A stretch of 64,000 nucleotides of DNA from Terebella lapidaria (lineage: Eukaryota; Annelida; Polychaeta; Terebellida; Terebellidae), in the NCBI GenBank assembly GCA_949152475.1, contig OX424570.1, positions 3,026,181 to 3,090,180 of the forward strand, written 5' to 3'. Below are positions 25,801 through 37,189 of this stretch, piece by piece. Every line of letters starts with the position of its first letter. The stretch's first letter is position 1. Below the pieces are notes generated by a model. The model was not told where the DNA came from and did no database searches. It saw only the letters and a program-made list of their open reading frames with translations. A program made the position numbers and the translations under genes.

Positions 25801-28800
25801 TTTTTCTTATTGATGTATTAACTGTACATATTTTGCATATTACTGAATATATGTTCTCTTTCCAGTTCTGATTGCGTTATACCTGACATTGCACATTCTT
25901 TCACATATACAATCCTTACCATTCGAAGTTAAGCCTGAGGCGAAGTGTTTGGGGTTCACTTCTTAATACGTCCCCCGAATGGTTTTGATTGCTATATGTC
26001 TATGTGTGTGTAGGTGTCTTTATGTTTCATTTAAGAAAACTTGTATTTCCCCTATTTAACTTCGTTAATTTTGGTATTAATATGAGAGAAAGCCGCGAGC
26101 CTGTGTATCTGTGAAAGATGCACACACAATCCCTTTAGCAGGTGGCACGCATCCACGCGACCGCAACAAACCGCAGATTGCTTTATGGCCCCATGGCGAC
26201 AAAGTTAACGAGTTTAAATGCCCTCAAAAGCATGCCTCAGGAGCATGAGCAGACGGTTTGGTGATCACTGATCAAGGTTATAAAAGACAGTTAACCGGTG
26301 TTTGACGGTTAACCGGTAATCGTTTGGAGATTTAACAGCCGGTTATTCGCGGTTATTAAAAAAATGCTAGCCGTCGGCGGTTAACCCATTAATCGTGCAG
26401 GCCCTATTTATTATTGACTTTACAGCTTAGGAATCAGTTGTGCACCTATGGGGAATGATGTGTACATGCCAAATATTTTGATGACCATTAATTCGACCTT
26501 CGACCTTATTTTCAAGGTCATGGAACAAAATTGCTATTTTGTTTTACTTGTTATTGAATTTACAGCTTAGCAAACAATGGACATATCGGGATTCCAAAAT
26601 GTTCTATTTTACGTTTGTTTTTGGCATCATCAAAATCTGACTATTGGTGGTAATAAATTGATACTTACTTTCATATCACTGAGTCAGTGTCACTGCTGGC
26701 GGACGTTGAATCTGTCCCCGAGGATACCATCAACTCAGTAGCCTTCTGGCTTGTGATTAGGTACTTATGTACTTGTCATATATCTATTCCATGGGGTTTG
26801 TTTCAGATTTCTAAATTATTTTCATAGGTTGTTGGGCAGTTGTATACTAATTCCATCAGGTGTACAGTAGAAACAACTACATTTAACACACTGTCTGCCC
26901 CTGATGACGCCAGTGTGTCTTTGGATAAACTATTTGGTCGGGCTTGTTTCTATTCCAAAATGTTCTATTTAACGTTTGTTTTTGGCATCATCAAAATCTG
27001 ACTATTGGTGGTAATAGATTGATACTTACATTCATATTACTGAGTCGGTGTCACTGTTGGCGGACGTTGAATCTGTCCCCGAGGATACCATCAATTCAGT
27101 AGTTTTCTGGCTTGTGATTAGGTACTTATGTACTCGTCATATATCTATTCCATGGGGTTTGTTTCAGATTCTAAATTATTTTCATAGGTTGTGGGCAGTT
27201 GTATACTAATTCCATCAGGTGTACAGTAGAAACAACTACATTTAACACACTGTCTGCCCCTGATGACACCAGTGTGTCTTTGGATAATCTATTTGGTCGG
27301 GCTTTGTTTCTATTCCAAAATGTTCTATTTTACGTTTGTTTTTGGCATCATCAAAATCTGACTATTGGTTGTAATAGATTGATACTTACATACATGTTTG
27401 CTGGATATTCTCATGACTTTGCATTTTGACCAGTGACCTTATTTTCAAGGTCACAGGAATATAAAACATATTTTGTCCGGTAACCTGTCTTAGCCCTTGG
27501 GCTAATTTTTTTGTGGGGGGTTGATAGGGCTACGGGAGATACACTCCAGCAGTCGCCAGTGACTGGAGAACATCTAGTTTGGAAGATGGGACTAGATGGA
27601 ATCAGTACCTTAATAATGGTATCAATCAATTTATATTAGGCCAAATCAACAATAAGCAAATGATTGGCCAGTACAATATCATGGGCTACAGTTACAATAT
27701 GGCCACAACATATATGTACCGAATAGGATACGATTAGGTTTTGAACTAGTTCTGTGCAAACATTTTCAAAGCTCTTCCTATGAGGCCAGTGGCCCTTGTT
27801 GTGTTCCACTTTCAGTCAACAAACCCTGCGGGAACCAAATCGTTCCTGACACAAGGAGAATGGGAAGTATCTAGTATAGTCGGCTACGATAAGGAAACAG
27901 AGTTCATGTGAGTATCAACCGCGTCCTGAATTGATATTTCTTCAAATTTTACATCACAGTTTGATTGCTTTCAAGAGTAAATATATTTATACTTCCATGC
28001 TTTTGATAAGATGACAGTGAATTGACGAAGCTTTCCACGTTTATTTCAGATATTACATCTCAACAAACAGAGACCCTAAGACAAGACATTTATTTGGGTA
28101 AAATATTTTTATATAATATATCTAAACCCAAAGTCACGCTTGATATTACTTTCGAAATATTGGCGATATTACTATAGTAAATGAGGAACTGAAATTTGAA
28201 TCTATGTTTACCATTTGGTGTACAAATTATTAATTTCACACAATTTTTCTGCAGATACGGCCCAAATACCCAGGGTCAGTCAGTACAGAGATGTCTAACG
28301 TGTGATTTGGGGAGAGATTGTCAATTTGTTGATGCCTTGTTCAGCTCGACTGGGAAATACTACATCCTGTCTTGTCAGGGACCGGGAATCCCGACATTCA
28401 CACTTAGGAACACAATTAATGATGACGGTACGATTTTATGACAAACGTTCGAATGGAATAAATCAAATATATTGAAATATTAGGTTGCTAAATTGTAGGA
28501 TCACGTTGTAATTTTAGCTAGATTCAACTTTTTTGTTCTGAGCAGTGTTCACGTTAGAAGACAATGCTGATATCAAGGAACGATTATCGACAAAAGCTTT
28601 GGCGAGCATTGAATATATACAGATTGAGGCCGATGATGGGGAATGTAAGTTCTCTTTATTCCCTGATTAATATAATACACCAGAAATTGCCACTTGCCTC
28701 TAACTCAACTGGACGTTTTGTGTTGAAACTCAAATTTTATCATGTTTGATTCATAGTGTTGTGGATGAGGGTCTTGCTTCCTCCGATGTTGAAAAAAGAC

Positions 28801-30611
28801 CACATCACACAATATCCTCTGCTGTTTTATGTGTAAGTAATTTTCAATTATATAAAACTGAAACTGTTCGTACATCTGTACACAAGTTCTGTTCGAACAC
28901 TTCAACGTTACTAAATAGCATTGGAATTATAAATATAATTGGTTATAAATATAATGTCCTGTGAATTTATAGGTCAATTCTCTCTCATCTTCTTGAAAAA
29001 AAACTGTTTGTACAAATATGTACATGTAAAACATATAACTACGTATTTCCATTCACCCTCTGACAGTTACGGCGGTCCAGGCACCCAGCTAGTGACACAC
29101 CAGTACGTGTCCGGCTGGGAACGCTTCCTCAGCAGTAACGCTAGCGTCATTTACGCGACGGTCGACAATCGTGGCACGAAGGGGCGGGGCGACAGGTTCC
29201 ACCACAAAACCTACAGGAACCTGGGAACGTACGAAGTCACCGACCAGATAGCAGCCGTCAAGTAGTAAGTGTGCAGATAGGAAGGGGTCGTCTCTGCAAT
29301 ATTTCTGCAAATTTGTAAAAAAAAAATTGTTGATTTTCATGCATGGAAACTCACACAAAAAAATACAAGCATTCATAAGTTTTGTTGAAAATGGCATAAT
29401 CATCATTCATTGAGATGTGATATATTATGATATTTCACTGGATTTTCAGCCTTCTCAAACAGACTTATGTGGACAAGGAACGAGTGGCCATTTGGGGATG
29501 GGTACGTATATCGATGAAAAAATTATATTCACCCATACATTTACATAACTAATCTCAAAAACCTTCAATGTTGTGAGAAATTCATAGAAACTGTTGTAAT
29601 TGCCCAGTCGTTCGGAGCGTTTGTGACGTCGCACATCCTGGGCGATGAGTCGAGGTATTTTACTTGTGGGATCGCCGTGGCGCCGGTCACTGACTGGAGA
29701 TATTACGGTATTTATTACTCTATTCGCTGCTTTTATATTCAGAGATACCCTCAATAAAATAAGTGGATGACAATCTGACACAAATTTAATTCATCAGCAA
29801 ATTTGAAGTTAATCATGTGGAGATATTGGATTGGCAGTTTTCATCGTTATGAATCGTTTTCCATTAACAAATGCCAGTGGTAAGAGTCACCTAGAAGTCA
29901 TTTGACTCTTACAGACACTGCCTATACTGAGAGGTACATGGGGCTGGCGCATAGCAAAGACAACTATCGCGGATATGATGTGAGTTAATGCTGATATATA
30001 ACTTCAAATCAATGATAGACTGATCAGATTTCTAGTCATTCTAATTGCCAAAAACATGGCATTCTCAATAAGCATGGATAGTGGAAATAAAAGTTCAATA
30101 AAAAATGTGATGTGTTTGTTTTCACAGAATGCTAATGTGTGTGCGAAAGCTGCAAACTTTAAAGACAAAAAATTCTTGTTAGTTCATGGCACAGCAGATG
30201 GTAAGATTGTTAACACAATTTTTAAAATATAACAAACATTTTAAAAAAGTAATATATTAAGTGCTGAATATTTAACACAAGTGGAACCTGAATACATGAA
30301 TCCTACTGATACTCATTATTGGCATTTCAATACTTTTATATAAAAAATTGGTCAAACTTGAACATGTCATTTGTTATTTTCCAGACAACGTGCATTTCCA
30401 ACATTCAGCTCACTTGATTCAAGCGCTAACAGACGCTGAAGTGGATTTTCGCATTCAGCTTTACACGGACAAGACTCACTCGTTACCCGGAGAAAAAACT
30501 ACGCGCCATCTCTACCAGACCATGACGCGCTTCCTACAGCAGGAATGCTGGGACGGAGGGAGACCCCGCGACGCAAAACCCGTTGAAAAGAAACAGTTCG
30601 GGAAATCGTGA
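4782..30611 (+). CDS. Dipeptidyl-peptidase-like membrane protein, DPP6/DPP10/DPP4 family (24-exon gene model)
   Basis: Single-pass type II membrane protein with an extracellular beta-propeller and an alpha/beta-hydrolase domain of peptidase family S9B. Coding exons read directly, all in phase: 16980-17094, 17488-17583, 17805-17902, 18060-18134, 18241-18305, 18541-18631, 19026-19146, 19456-19616, 19820-19929, 20035-20158, 22461-22505, 22668-22772, 27816-27907, 28050-28097, 28255-28427, 28546-28644, 28757-28832, 29067-29264, 29450-29501, 29608-29707, 29915-29979, 30128-30200, 30385-30611. They sum to 2409 nt, 802 residues plus TGA, the usual family size. The start lies in an upstream exon (candidates at 4782 and 12141). 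The motif [14 protein letters not shown] next to the membrane segment is DPP6/DPP10-like (family knowledge), but the catalytic residues are all present. All donors are GT; the donor of the 19820 exon (gtccgt) is weak. The large introns hold transposons. Whether it is an active protease, a Kv4-channel partner, or both is inference. Confidence 0.92.
4836..8180. other. Intron or spacer with assembly gap
   Basis: Holds an N run at 5357-5556 (exactly 200, probably a placeholder of unknown true size), C/G tracts at 6175-6212 and 6397-6412, and otherwise unique AT-rich DNA. Under the exon 1a model it is intron 1 of the DPP-like gene. Frames over the gap are artefacts. Confidence 0.45.
5357..5556. 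other. Assembly gap (200 N)
   Basis: Exactly 200 N, typical of a gap of unknown length in a scaffold. An exon could be hidden here. Confidence 0.99.
8181..10826 (+). mobile_element. Inverted-repeat DNA transposon with subterminal iterons
   Basis: Ends AAGCC(A)ATACACATTAGGCG at 8181 and, inverted, a near-identical end finishing GGGCTT at 10826; about 35 bp match with few differences. Inside both ends the motif cgatattatcggcgat and variants recur several times in both orientations (8196-8340, 10720-10810). No transposase frame seen. A 3-bp TAA flank is possible (Harbinger-like) but ambiguous. A hAT-like element is nested inside. Confidence 0.7.
8730..9434 (+). mobile_element. Non-autonomous hAT-like element, nested
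   Basis: Terminal inverted repeats CAGTGGCGGAT (8730) and ATCCGCCACTG (ending 9434), flanked by an 8-bp target duplication TCTGCATG (8722-8729) / TCTGCATA (9435-9442) with one mismatch, the hAT signature. 705 bp, no transposase. Contains two poly-G tracts and a 64-bp direct duplication (agctcacgaaagtaatacat at 9000 and 9068). Confidence 0.82.
10827..15169. other. Non-coding stretch around candidate exon 1b
   Basis: Apart from the exon candidate at 12141, nothing coding is supported. 11096-11780 is more GC-rich and has open frames on both strands without recognisable similarity; it could be a regulatory region. G tracts at 12926-12937 and 13075-13092. Confidence 0.35.
12141..12164 (+). CDS. 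Candidate alternative first exon 1b of the DPP-like gene
   Basis: ATG plus seven codons (MDDPDKLE) run straight into a consensus donor gtaaga in phase 0, again compatible with the exon at 16980. Vertebrate DPP6 and DPP10 use several alternative first exons with short acidic or charged tails, so two such exons here are plausible. Eight codons is little evidence; a chance ATG before a donor cannot be excluded. Confidence 0.4.
15170..16979 (+). repeat. Minisatellite of about 102-bp units built from a splice acceptor and exon start
   Basis: About 17 tandem units, with GAGCTGGTCGGAAGCAGC-type segments starting near 15249, 15350, 15450, 15551, 15650, 15753, 15856, 15958, 16058, 16162, 16262, 16366, 16467, 16568, 16673, 16774 and 16878. 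The next one, at 16980, is the true exon. Each unit has tctatgttgctatggttacag (a pyrimidine-poor but usable acceptor) directly before the copied 23 exon bases, then intron-like filler ggtccactcagggata... and ccctgaccgtaccctct. Units differ by a few substitutions and 1-3-base indels. Confidence 0.95.
16980..17094 (+). CDS. DPP-like exon 2: membrane anchor
   Basis: Encodes [14 protein letters not shown] followed by about 23 hydrophobic residues ([12 protein letters not shown] and on to VILVTP), the type II signal anchor. Both the juxtamembrane ELVGS/QRNW block and the anchor are characteristic of DPP6/DPP10; in vertebrates this region contributes to binding Kv4 channels. The acceptor is tatttacag and the donor is gtaaat in phase 1. 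The first 23 bases and the acceptor are shared with every unit of the adjoining upstream minisatellite; the true exon diverges from the repeat after CCCTAG. Confidence 0.93.
17488..28644 (+). CDS. DPP-like exons 3-17: extracellular beta-propeller region
   Basis: Fifteen exons encode the stalk and propeller. Exon 4 (17805) has two NST glycosylation sequons. Exons 6-7 read into [10 protein letters not shown], a family-conserved strand. Exon 8 ends DWMYE and exon 9 (19456) continues EEIL, giving the Glu-Glu motif that in DPP4 holds the substrate amino terminus. Exon 11 (20035) includes [16 protein letters not shown], and exon 16 (28255) has the paired cysteines [13 protein letters not shown] and LSCQGPGIP typical of the family's Cys-rich segment. 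The intron after 20158 holds a 2-kb tandem-repeat element, and that after 22772 holds 5 kb of repeats. Exon boundaries are all supported by phase and by GT/AG. Confidence 0.9.
20413..22386 (+). mobile_element. Helitron/HINE-like element with 147-bp tandem core (family 1)
   Basis: Left end GGCATTTCAG at 20413-20422 is matched inverted by CTGAAATGCC at 22349-22358. A perfect 8-bp hairpin CAAGGCCT-TT-AGGCCTTG (22361-22378) is followed by ACGTCTAG then T, the 3' form expected for Helitron-like elements. Between them is a poly-T tract (20450-20490) and a tandem array. No transposase frame, so non-autonomous. It sits in the intron between exons 11 and 12 of the DPP-like gene. Resembles the tandem-core non-autonomous elements known from bivalves and flies (pearl, DINE); assignment is by structure only. 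Confidence 0.65.
20755..22300 (+). repeat. 147-bp satellite array, about 10.5 units
   Basis: The marker TGACCTTTGACCTTGACCTT recurs near 20903, 21050, 21197, 21344, 21491 (variant), 21638, 21785, 21932, 22079 (variant) and 22226, a period of 147-148 bp. Units also share tatctcggaaacggtgcgtc and ggactcgtcgccctagac. Because 147 is a multiple of three the minus strand stays open over several units, giving repeat translations that I do not regard as genes. Confidence 0.93.
22773..24545. other. Intron sequence with minor repeats
   Basis: Contains a perfect 8-bp hairpin GGAAGAGC-aga-GCTCTTCC at 22935-22953, a poly-C tract near 23487-23503, an imperfect 150-190-bp duplication (24215-24500: gaccacaNtaaaNNtaNttaNgacat), and a G tract at 24524-24538. 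No exon. Confidence 0.45.
24546..27515 (+). mobile_element. Helitron/HINE-like element, family 2, copy 1
   Basis: Left end is a hairpin GGTTACCGGACC-tat-GGTCCGATAACC (24546-24572). The right end has the inverted TCCGGTAACC (27476-27485) followed by hairpin AGCCC-TT-GGGCT (27492-27503) and a T run. In between are repeats with gaccttgaatttgaccttt and ggctaatatctcgctta (24540-25860, 26405-26570), a unique segment at 25860-26400, and a 360-bp duplication at 26592-27400. No protein-coding frame. Located in the intron between exons 13 and 14 of the DPP-like gene. Same family at 44605 and 47139. Confidence 0.6.
26592..27400 (+). repeat. 360-bp tandem duplication
   Basis: attccaaaatgttctattt recurs at about 26592, 26952 and 27313; the two complete units between (360-361 bp) are nearly identical. 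Within each: ctgactattggtggtaata, ggcggacgttgaatctgtcc and aactacatttaacacactg. High identity means a recent event. No coding capacity. Confidence 0.88.
28757..30611 (+). CDS. DPP-like exons 18-24: S9B hydrolase domain with intact catalytic triad
   Basis: Exon 18 reads [17 protein letters not shown], and exon 19 starts YGGPGTQLV, keeping the tyrosine (codon 29068) equivalent to the DPP4 oxyanion residue. Exons 20-21 join to [14 protein letters not shown], so the G-x-S-x-G nucleophile serine is codon 29608-29610, the first codon of exon 21. Exon 23 ends HGTAD with the catalytic Asp at 30197-30199, followed by DNVHFQHS. The catalytic His is in [10 protein letters not shown] at 30477-30479. Vertebrate DPP6/DPP10 lack the serine (family knowledge). 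Stop TGA 30609-30611 after an unconserved basic tail [10 protein letters not shown]. Confidence 0.93.
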
Positions 30612-31680
30612 TAGTTACTTGAAATGTGTCGTGTGAAAGACTGTTGCGTTTTTATTATTTAGTCGAGTTCGGAGCAAGAGTTGCTGAGAATTCCTGCAAG
30701 AGTTAGATTTTAATGAAGTTATTGATTTGAAATTCATTGATATTTGTTTGAATGTCCAGCAGAGGAAAAATGTGTTTCCCTGTTTGTACTTGAATACAAT
30801 CAAACACCATGAATTAACTTTGACAATTGTTTTATTTGCTGGTATGCAATGCAAAAAATTATTGATACTATGCTTAGGAGTGAAAGTCGTGTGAATGCAG
30901 AAGAATTGTGACACAGAATAATAAAACGTATATTTCACGTTGTCACAATTTACGTTATGTAGTGTTTGTGATCGGTAAAATGTCTGAATCGTAAGCAACA
31001 CTGCCAGATATTTTCAAAACTATGATCTGACCACATATCAGTGCACACAATAATTTCAGCTCCACATTTTATAACCACGGTGACCGTCCACCATTCTCCA
31101 AGATTGCCTAGGTGTTACAATTTGTATCGTCCACGTAAGTCCAGATATGTTGTTTGCTTATCAATGCATGCTATTAGTCACTATTGTAGCTATATAAACT
31201 AACATATTCATCTAGCTTAGAATATTTTTGTGGCAAAGCAAGAATCTCTTTTGGTTTGAGCTAAATTTGTATCTTTGGTGAACAAAAAAGGCCACTTAAT
31301 TTAGTTATCGGGCATATGATATTTAACCACGCAAAAATGTGATGGAGTAGTACCAGAATAGTTACTTTTCTGGAATACTCAACACTGTCATTTGCTTGTC
31401 ACAATTTACTCGTCAAACTTTGCAGAAATTGTTGCCATGGTTGCAATCGATATTTAGTAGGATTCGATGATTATAGATGTAGTATATTGACCAGCGCAAT
31501 GAGTGCATATATTATACATTTGTTTGTCAATGCTCACGGTATTTAGTTGTTTGTTGATATTGTTATTGTACGTACTAGAGATTTATATATACTATGTTAA
31601 TCATGTCGTAATCATAATGAAATTTGTATGTTCAAATTTGTACGGACTATATACTGAATAAAATCAAAATATTGCAATTT
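30612..31680 (+). other. 3' untranslated region and poly(A) signals of the DPP-like gene
   Basis: No coding continuation. AATAAA is present at 30919-30924 (about 310 nt after the stop) and at 31658-31663 (about 1.05 kb after it), so a short and a long 3' UTR are both possible. The sequence is AT-rich and unique-looking. The oppositely oriented SEC61B gene ends about 550 bp further on, so the two genes converge. Confidence 0.5.
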
Positions 31681-32204
31681 ATTCCCGTCAATGTTTTCTT
31701 CTATTCACCGCCACAAGCATTCTCTAGTTATCAATATTCATTTAAAATTTCCAGTGCCAAGTACATTCGTATTTCCAATTTCAAACCCTTTTCATAATGA
31801 AGGTTGCCAGAGGAGTTTATTTTCTTCCACAGTTTACTCCTGAACAAATTTCTATGGAGTTGAAACATTCTACACTGAAGTTCAAAACATGAGACCATTG
31901 TTGGCCATAGAAATCGAAAATCCCCCCTACCAGTATATGAAAATGGTGATCAGTTATATACATGTACTACTAAACATGTTGTTATTGGATATTAGTTATT
32001 GGACATTCCCAAGATGTCATTCCCAACAAACAACTTGCCTTCGGAAAACATTGTTCATTTATTCATGCCCCTTGAAAACAAGAACGAATTCATGGACATG
32101 TCTATGCAAATCATAACGTTTCAAGTATATATTTTTGAAGCAGGCAGGTAGCGAAAGAAATGTATCGATAGTTCTTTTAATCTTCCATGACATGAATTGA
32201 CAAA
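31681..32204. other. Spacer between converging genes
   Basis: AT-rich, no recognisable feature between the likely 3' ends of the DPP-like gene and SEC61B. Confidence 0.4.
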
Positions 32205-32685
32205 ATTGAAGTCGACATGATTTATTTATTCTTCACAAATAGGCTACAATATACAACACTTATATGTACACATATTGCTGGACAGACATAAATATGAACA
32301 AAGCTGTTTATGGTATGATTAACCAAGGAATGATGAATTCATGAGTTCTGTACTTAAAATTGACAAATAATTCTCAAGCACACAAAGTTTTGATTCATAC
32401 CACAACAATAAAATGGCATCTTAGAAGAGTAAAACAAGCCATGCAGGACTTTCTTAACTAACTGTCCCTTAGTTTTGATTCAAATGTATCAACATTCTTT
32501 AGAGCAGGCATATTACTATTTGAATGCATATTCTTGTGACATTGAATTTTGCTTATGTATTATATGAAACAGTTGTTTAACAAACAATATTCCATGTGTA
32601 TTTACGTTGATAAAGTCTCTCTCTCAATTCCTGTTGCTGACTTGTTAGCGTGACTGATGAAGATATTGCAATGGAGGTAGGTGAT
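32205..32685 (-). other. Probable 3' UTR of SEC61B
   Basis: AT-rich sequence after the minus-strand stop. The plus-strand run tttatttatt at 32221-32230 gives overlapping AATAAA signals on the minus strand, about 460 nt downstream of the stop. No open frame of note. Confidence 0.4.
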
Positions 32686-34236
<1,551 letters not shown>

Positions 34237-34356
34237 CTTTTATGTTTGCGTGGAAAGGAAGTGACGTTGCGAGTAATTTGTGTTAATTTCGCCAGGTGGC
34301 ACTGTGACGTGGCCCAACTACAGGCCATGGTCAAAACAATGTGCCTTCACGGATCT

Positions 34357-34893
34357 CGTTATCCCCTAGCCCCAAAAGTGGCTCTCCAACCTGGTGATCG
34401 ATATGGGCGGTTGATGGAGCCACATGACACCCTTGGTTAGAAATCGGAAATCACAAGTCTTCATCGGTGTGGCTCTAAAATCAGCAATGTGACATTTCAC
34501 AAAATGATTATTTTGTTCCCTTGACAACTTTTGAAGAGTGTGGCACAGTTTGAGAGTGCCTGTAATCGTTCTTCATGTGATATCAATGTATTTATATTTT
34601 TCAGTGCTACAGTCCGAGAGACTAGAATTCAAGCAAAGATGGATGGGTTGATGCGTTAAAAGATGTAAATACAAAACGAACAACGATTATAGATAACCCG
34701 AACTATGCCACACTCTTCAGAAGTTGTCAAGGAAACAAAATAAACCATTCATGAGTTGCCACACCAATTAGCTTAGAGCCACACGGATAAAGACTTGTGA
34801 TTTCCGATTTCTAACCAAGGGTGTCATGTGGCTCCATCAACCGCCCATATCGATCACCAGGTTGAAGAGCCACTTTTGGGGCTAGTTATCCCC
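34357..34893. repeat. Fold-back element beside the SEC61B promoter
   Basis: Left arm (34357-34560) and right arm (34690-34893) are inverted copies of about 200 bp: gtggctctNcaacctggtga, gatatgggcggttgatggag, gaaatcggaaatcacaagtc and gttNccttgacaacttNtga appear in both. No coding sequence. Its left edge lies about 120 bp upstream of SEC61B exon 1. Confidence 0.88.
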
Positions 34894-35269
34894 ATCACCG
34901 AATAAAATGCTTTATAGGAATTCCATGTTCAAAATTATATTATGACACCGTGACTGAGTTATTTGACATTTGTTGTCACAATTTCCATGGCCCTGGAGAG
35001 TTTATGACAGCAAGACTCTCTCAATGTTCAAAAAACGTATCAAAAATAGATTTTTATCAAACTACGATTGTTAATCTAAAAAGAGGTATATCAATGTTAC
35101 ACACCAAAGTATTCTCATATTGTCAATGCTCCTTTTTTTTTCTCTTTTTTTTCAGTGTTGTTATAATTCTTGTTTTGGTGTCATGCAACTAATAAGCTCC
35201 AAGCTTCTAGCATTTCCCTTTTCACCTTTCATGTTTGTGATTCTGTACCACTATTGTCTGTATGAATGT

Positions 35270-35316
35270 ATTATTGATTGGTGAAATAAATTCAATTCAA
35301 TTCAATTCAATTCAAA
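35270..35316 (+). repeat. TTCAA microsatellite tail of a retroposon
   Basis: ggtgaaataaattcaattcaattcaattcaattcaa-type tail: a short pentanucleotide array following a unique stretch is the usual 3' end of LINEs and SINEs in invertebrates. The body would be 34915-35270; no RT motif seen there. Confidence 0.5.
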
Positions 35317-35494
35317 TCAAAACTTTGGATCATCGTAGGATCATTGTAGTGTGTCTTGAACAGGGGCGGATATAGAATTTGGGTGTTGGGGGGCCTGGGG
35401 GCAGGGGGTGGTGGGGGGATTTAGGGTAAAACCCTTGATCGGACATTGCGGCGAGAGCAGCGAGCCTCTGTCCGCCTTGGGTATGGGGCACGCA

Positions 35495-36135
35495 TCACGC
35501 GCTCAAGGGCCCCAGATGCTGAAGGGTTATATGTATCCCAATTGGTGTATCCCAACAGGGCTCTCCTTGGTCCAATTTTTATGGTCCTGGAGAGTTTCAT
35601 GATGAATGCCTGATCTGGGATGAATCCTTGGTTCTGAAGGAGAGCCCAGATGTGAAATATTGCAAAGTGAGGTGGTGAAGGCCGAGAATCTGGAGCTCGC
35701 TTAAGGGTCCCATGAGCTGAAGGTATATGCATGCATGCCAATGGTGTGTTTTAGAGGTTTTCCTTTTGTCCGTTTTACATTCTTCATGCTTCTGAAGAGT
35801 TTTTGCATGCCTGATTTGGGACAGATGTAGGATCTAGGCACGCTCAAGGGCCCCAGATGCTGAAGGATTATGTATCCCCAATGTGTTCTAGGGCTCTCCT
35901 TGGTCCAATTTCCATGGCCCTGGAGAGTTTATGAATGCTTGACCTGGGGTGAATCCTGGGTTCTGAAGGAGAGCCCAGATGTGAAATGTCGCAAAGCGAG
36001 GTGGTAAAGGCCTACAGTCTGGGGCTCGCTCAAGGGTCCCATAAGCTGAAGGTATAAGCATGCCAATGGTGTGTTTCAGAGGTTTTCCTCTTGTCCATTC
36101 TCCATGCTTCTAAAAAGTTTTTGCCTGCCTGATTC
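35495..36135 (+). repeat. Direct duplication of about 350 bp
   Basis: gctcaagggccccagatgct, tggtccaatttNNatgg, cctggagagtttNatga and ggagagcccagatgtgaaat occur in the same order at 35501-35760 and again at 35846-36090. Moderately diverged, non-coding. Confidence 0.75.
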
Positions 36136-36139
36136 GGGG

Positions 36140-36960
36140 CAGATCTATGACTTTGAGGGAAGGCCAAGTTGTGAAATGTCGCTTGCGAGTGTGGCGATTT
36201 TGCCCTAAGCACGCGGCAGGTGATTGTAAACATAAATGCCATTTATGTGGCCTTTTCGTACTTGGCCTTGTTTTGACATGCTCCGTTCGAGCGTGCGTTG
36301 CCACGGCGACGTATTGTAATTTACGCTCCAGTAAACTATAACAATGGATCGATTAAACCTCGCGTGCGCCTTACAGTTTCTGGTGTATTATATATACACT
36401 GGAAGCGACTCGATCGAGGAGATTGTCCAAGATCGAGAGACAGGACGCACGCAAGGCTCGCCATGAGCTTTGTGTTCCCTGTTTGTGAGTAGTGGGCTCC
36501 TAGAGCCCTGGGGACGATTTCCATGGGGAGGCCCGGGCTGGGAGAGACAAGTTGCTGACTCGGGGGCCTTCGGCCCTGTGGATCGCCAGCTCTCTCCCTT
36601 CCCGGGACGTGTGACAGAGGCTCTGGCCAGCATGTCGGACTGTACGGGGTTCCGTCCCCGAGGCAGACCGCGGCTCGCCAGGCCCCGCCAGTTAACACCG
36701 TAGGGATGAACTAGTTTCTGAACGGTGTCCGTAGGCCTGGGAGTGTCGGGTGGGCTGTTACCTGGTTACCGTTAATGCTGAAGTAGTTACCGTGTCCGCC
36801 GCGACCTCCGGTGAGCGGCCCTGCCGCAAGGATCCGGAATAGCGGATGCGCGTCCGCAAGGACTCGGATGAGAGAGGACTATCCTCGAGGATCCCGAAGA
36901 GCGGACGGTAGTCAATAACTTTACACGAGCTGAAACAATTCCCTGTCAGCAGGGGGTCTG
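36140..36960. other. GC-rich non-coding stretch
   Basis: Unlike its AT-rich surroundings, especially 36500-36690. Several short frames are open on both strands only because of the composition; none looks like a protein. It may be part of the transposon between the hAT-like ends, or a LINE 5' region. Confidence 0.35.
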
Positions 36961-37189
36961 GGGCCCGCTCAAGGGCCTGAAAAGCTGGAGGTATTCACAT
37001 GCCTAATACAGCACTCCAAAGCTCTCCCGGGTCTAACTATCAAGCATTATTTCGCACAGAGAAATCAATGCATGATCACTGTGGTCGAAAACTCTATATA
37101 CCTGGTATCTCAATAAATATATCTCAGTAAAAATCTTTCACATAATCGTGACAAGGCAACGGTCCAGAAATAGCACTGCAAACATGGTA

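Noticed and set aside
36336-36703. Overlapping frames on both strands, 77-120 codons
   Set aside because: Composition effect in a GC-rich transposon-associated segment; no domain.
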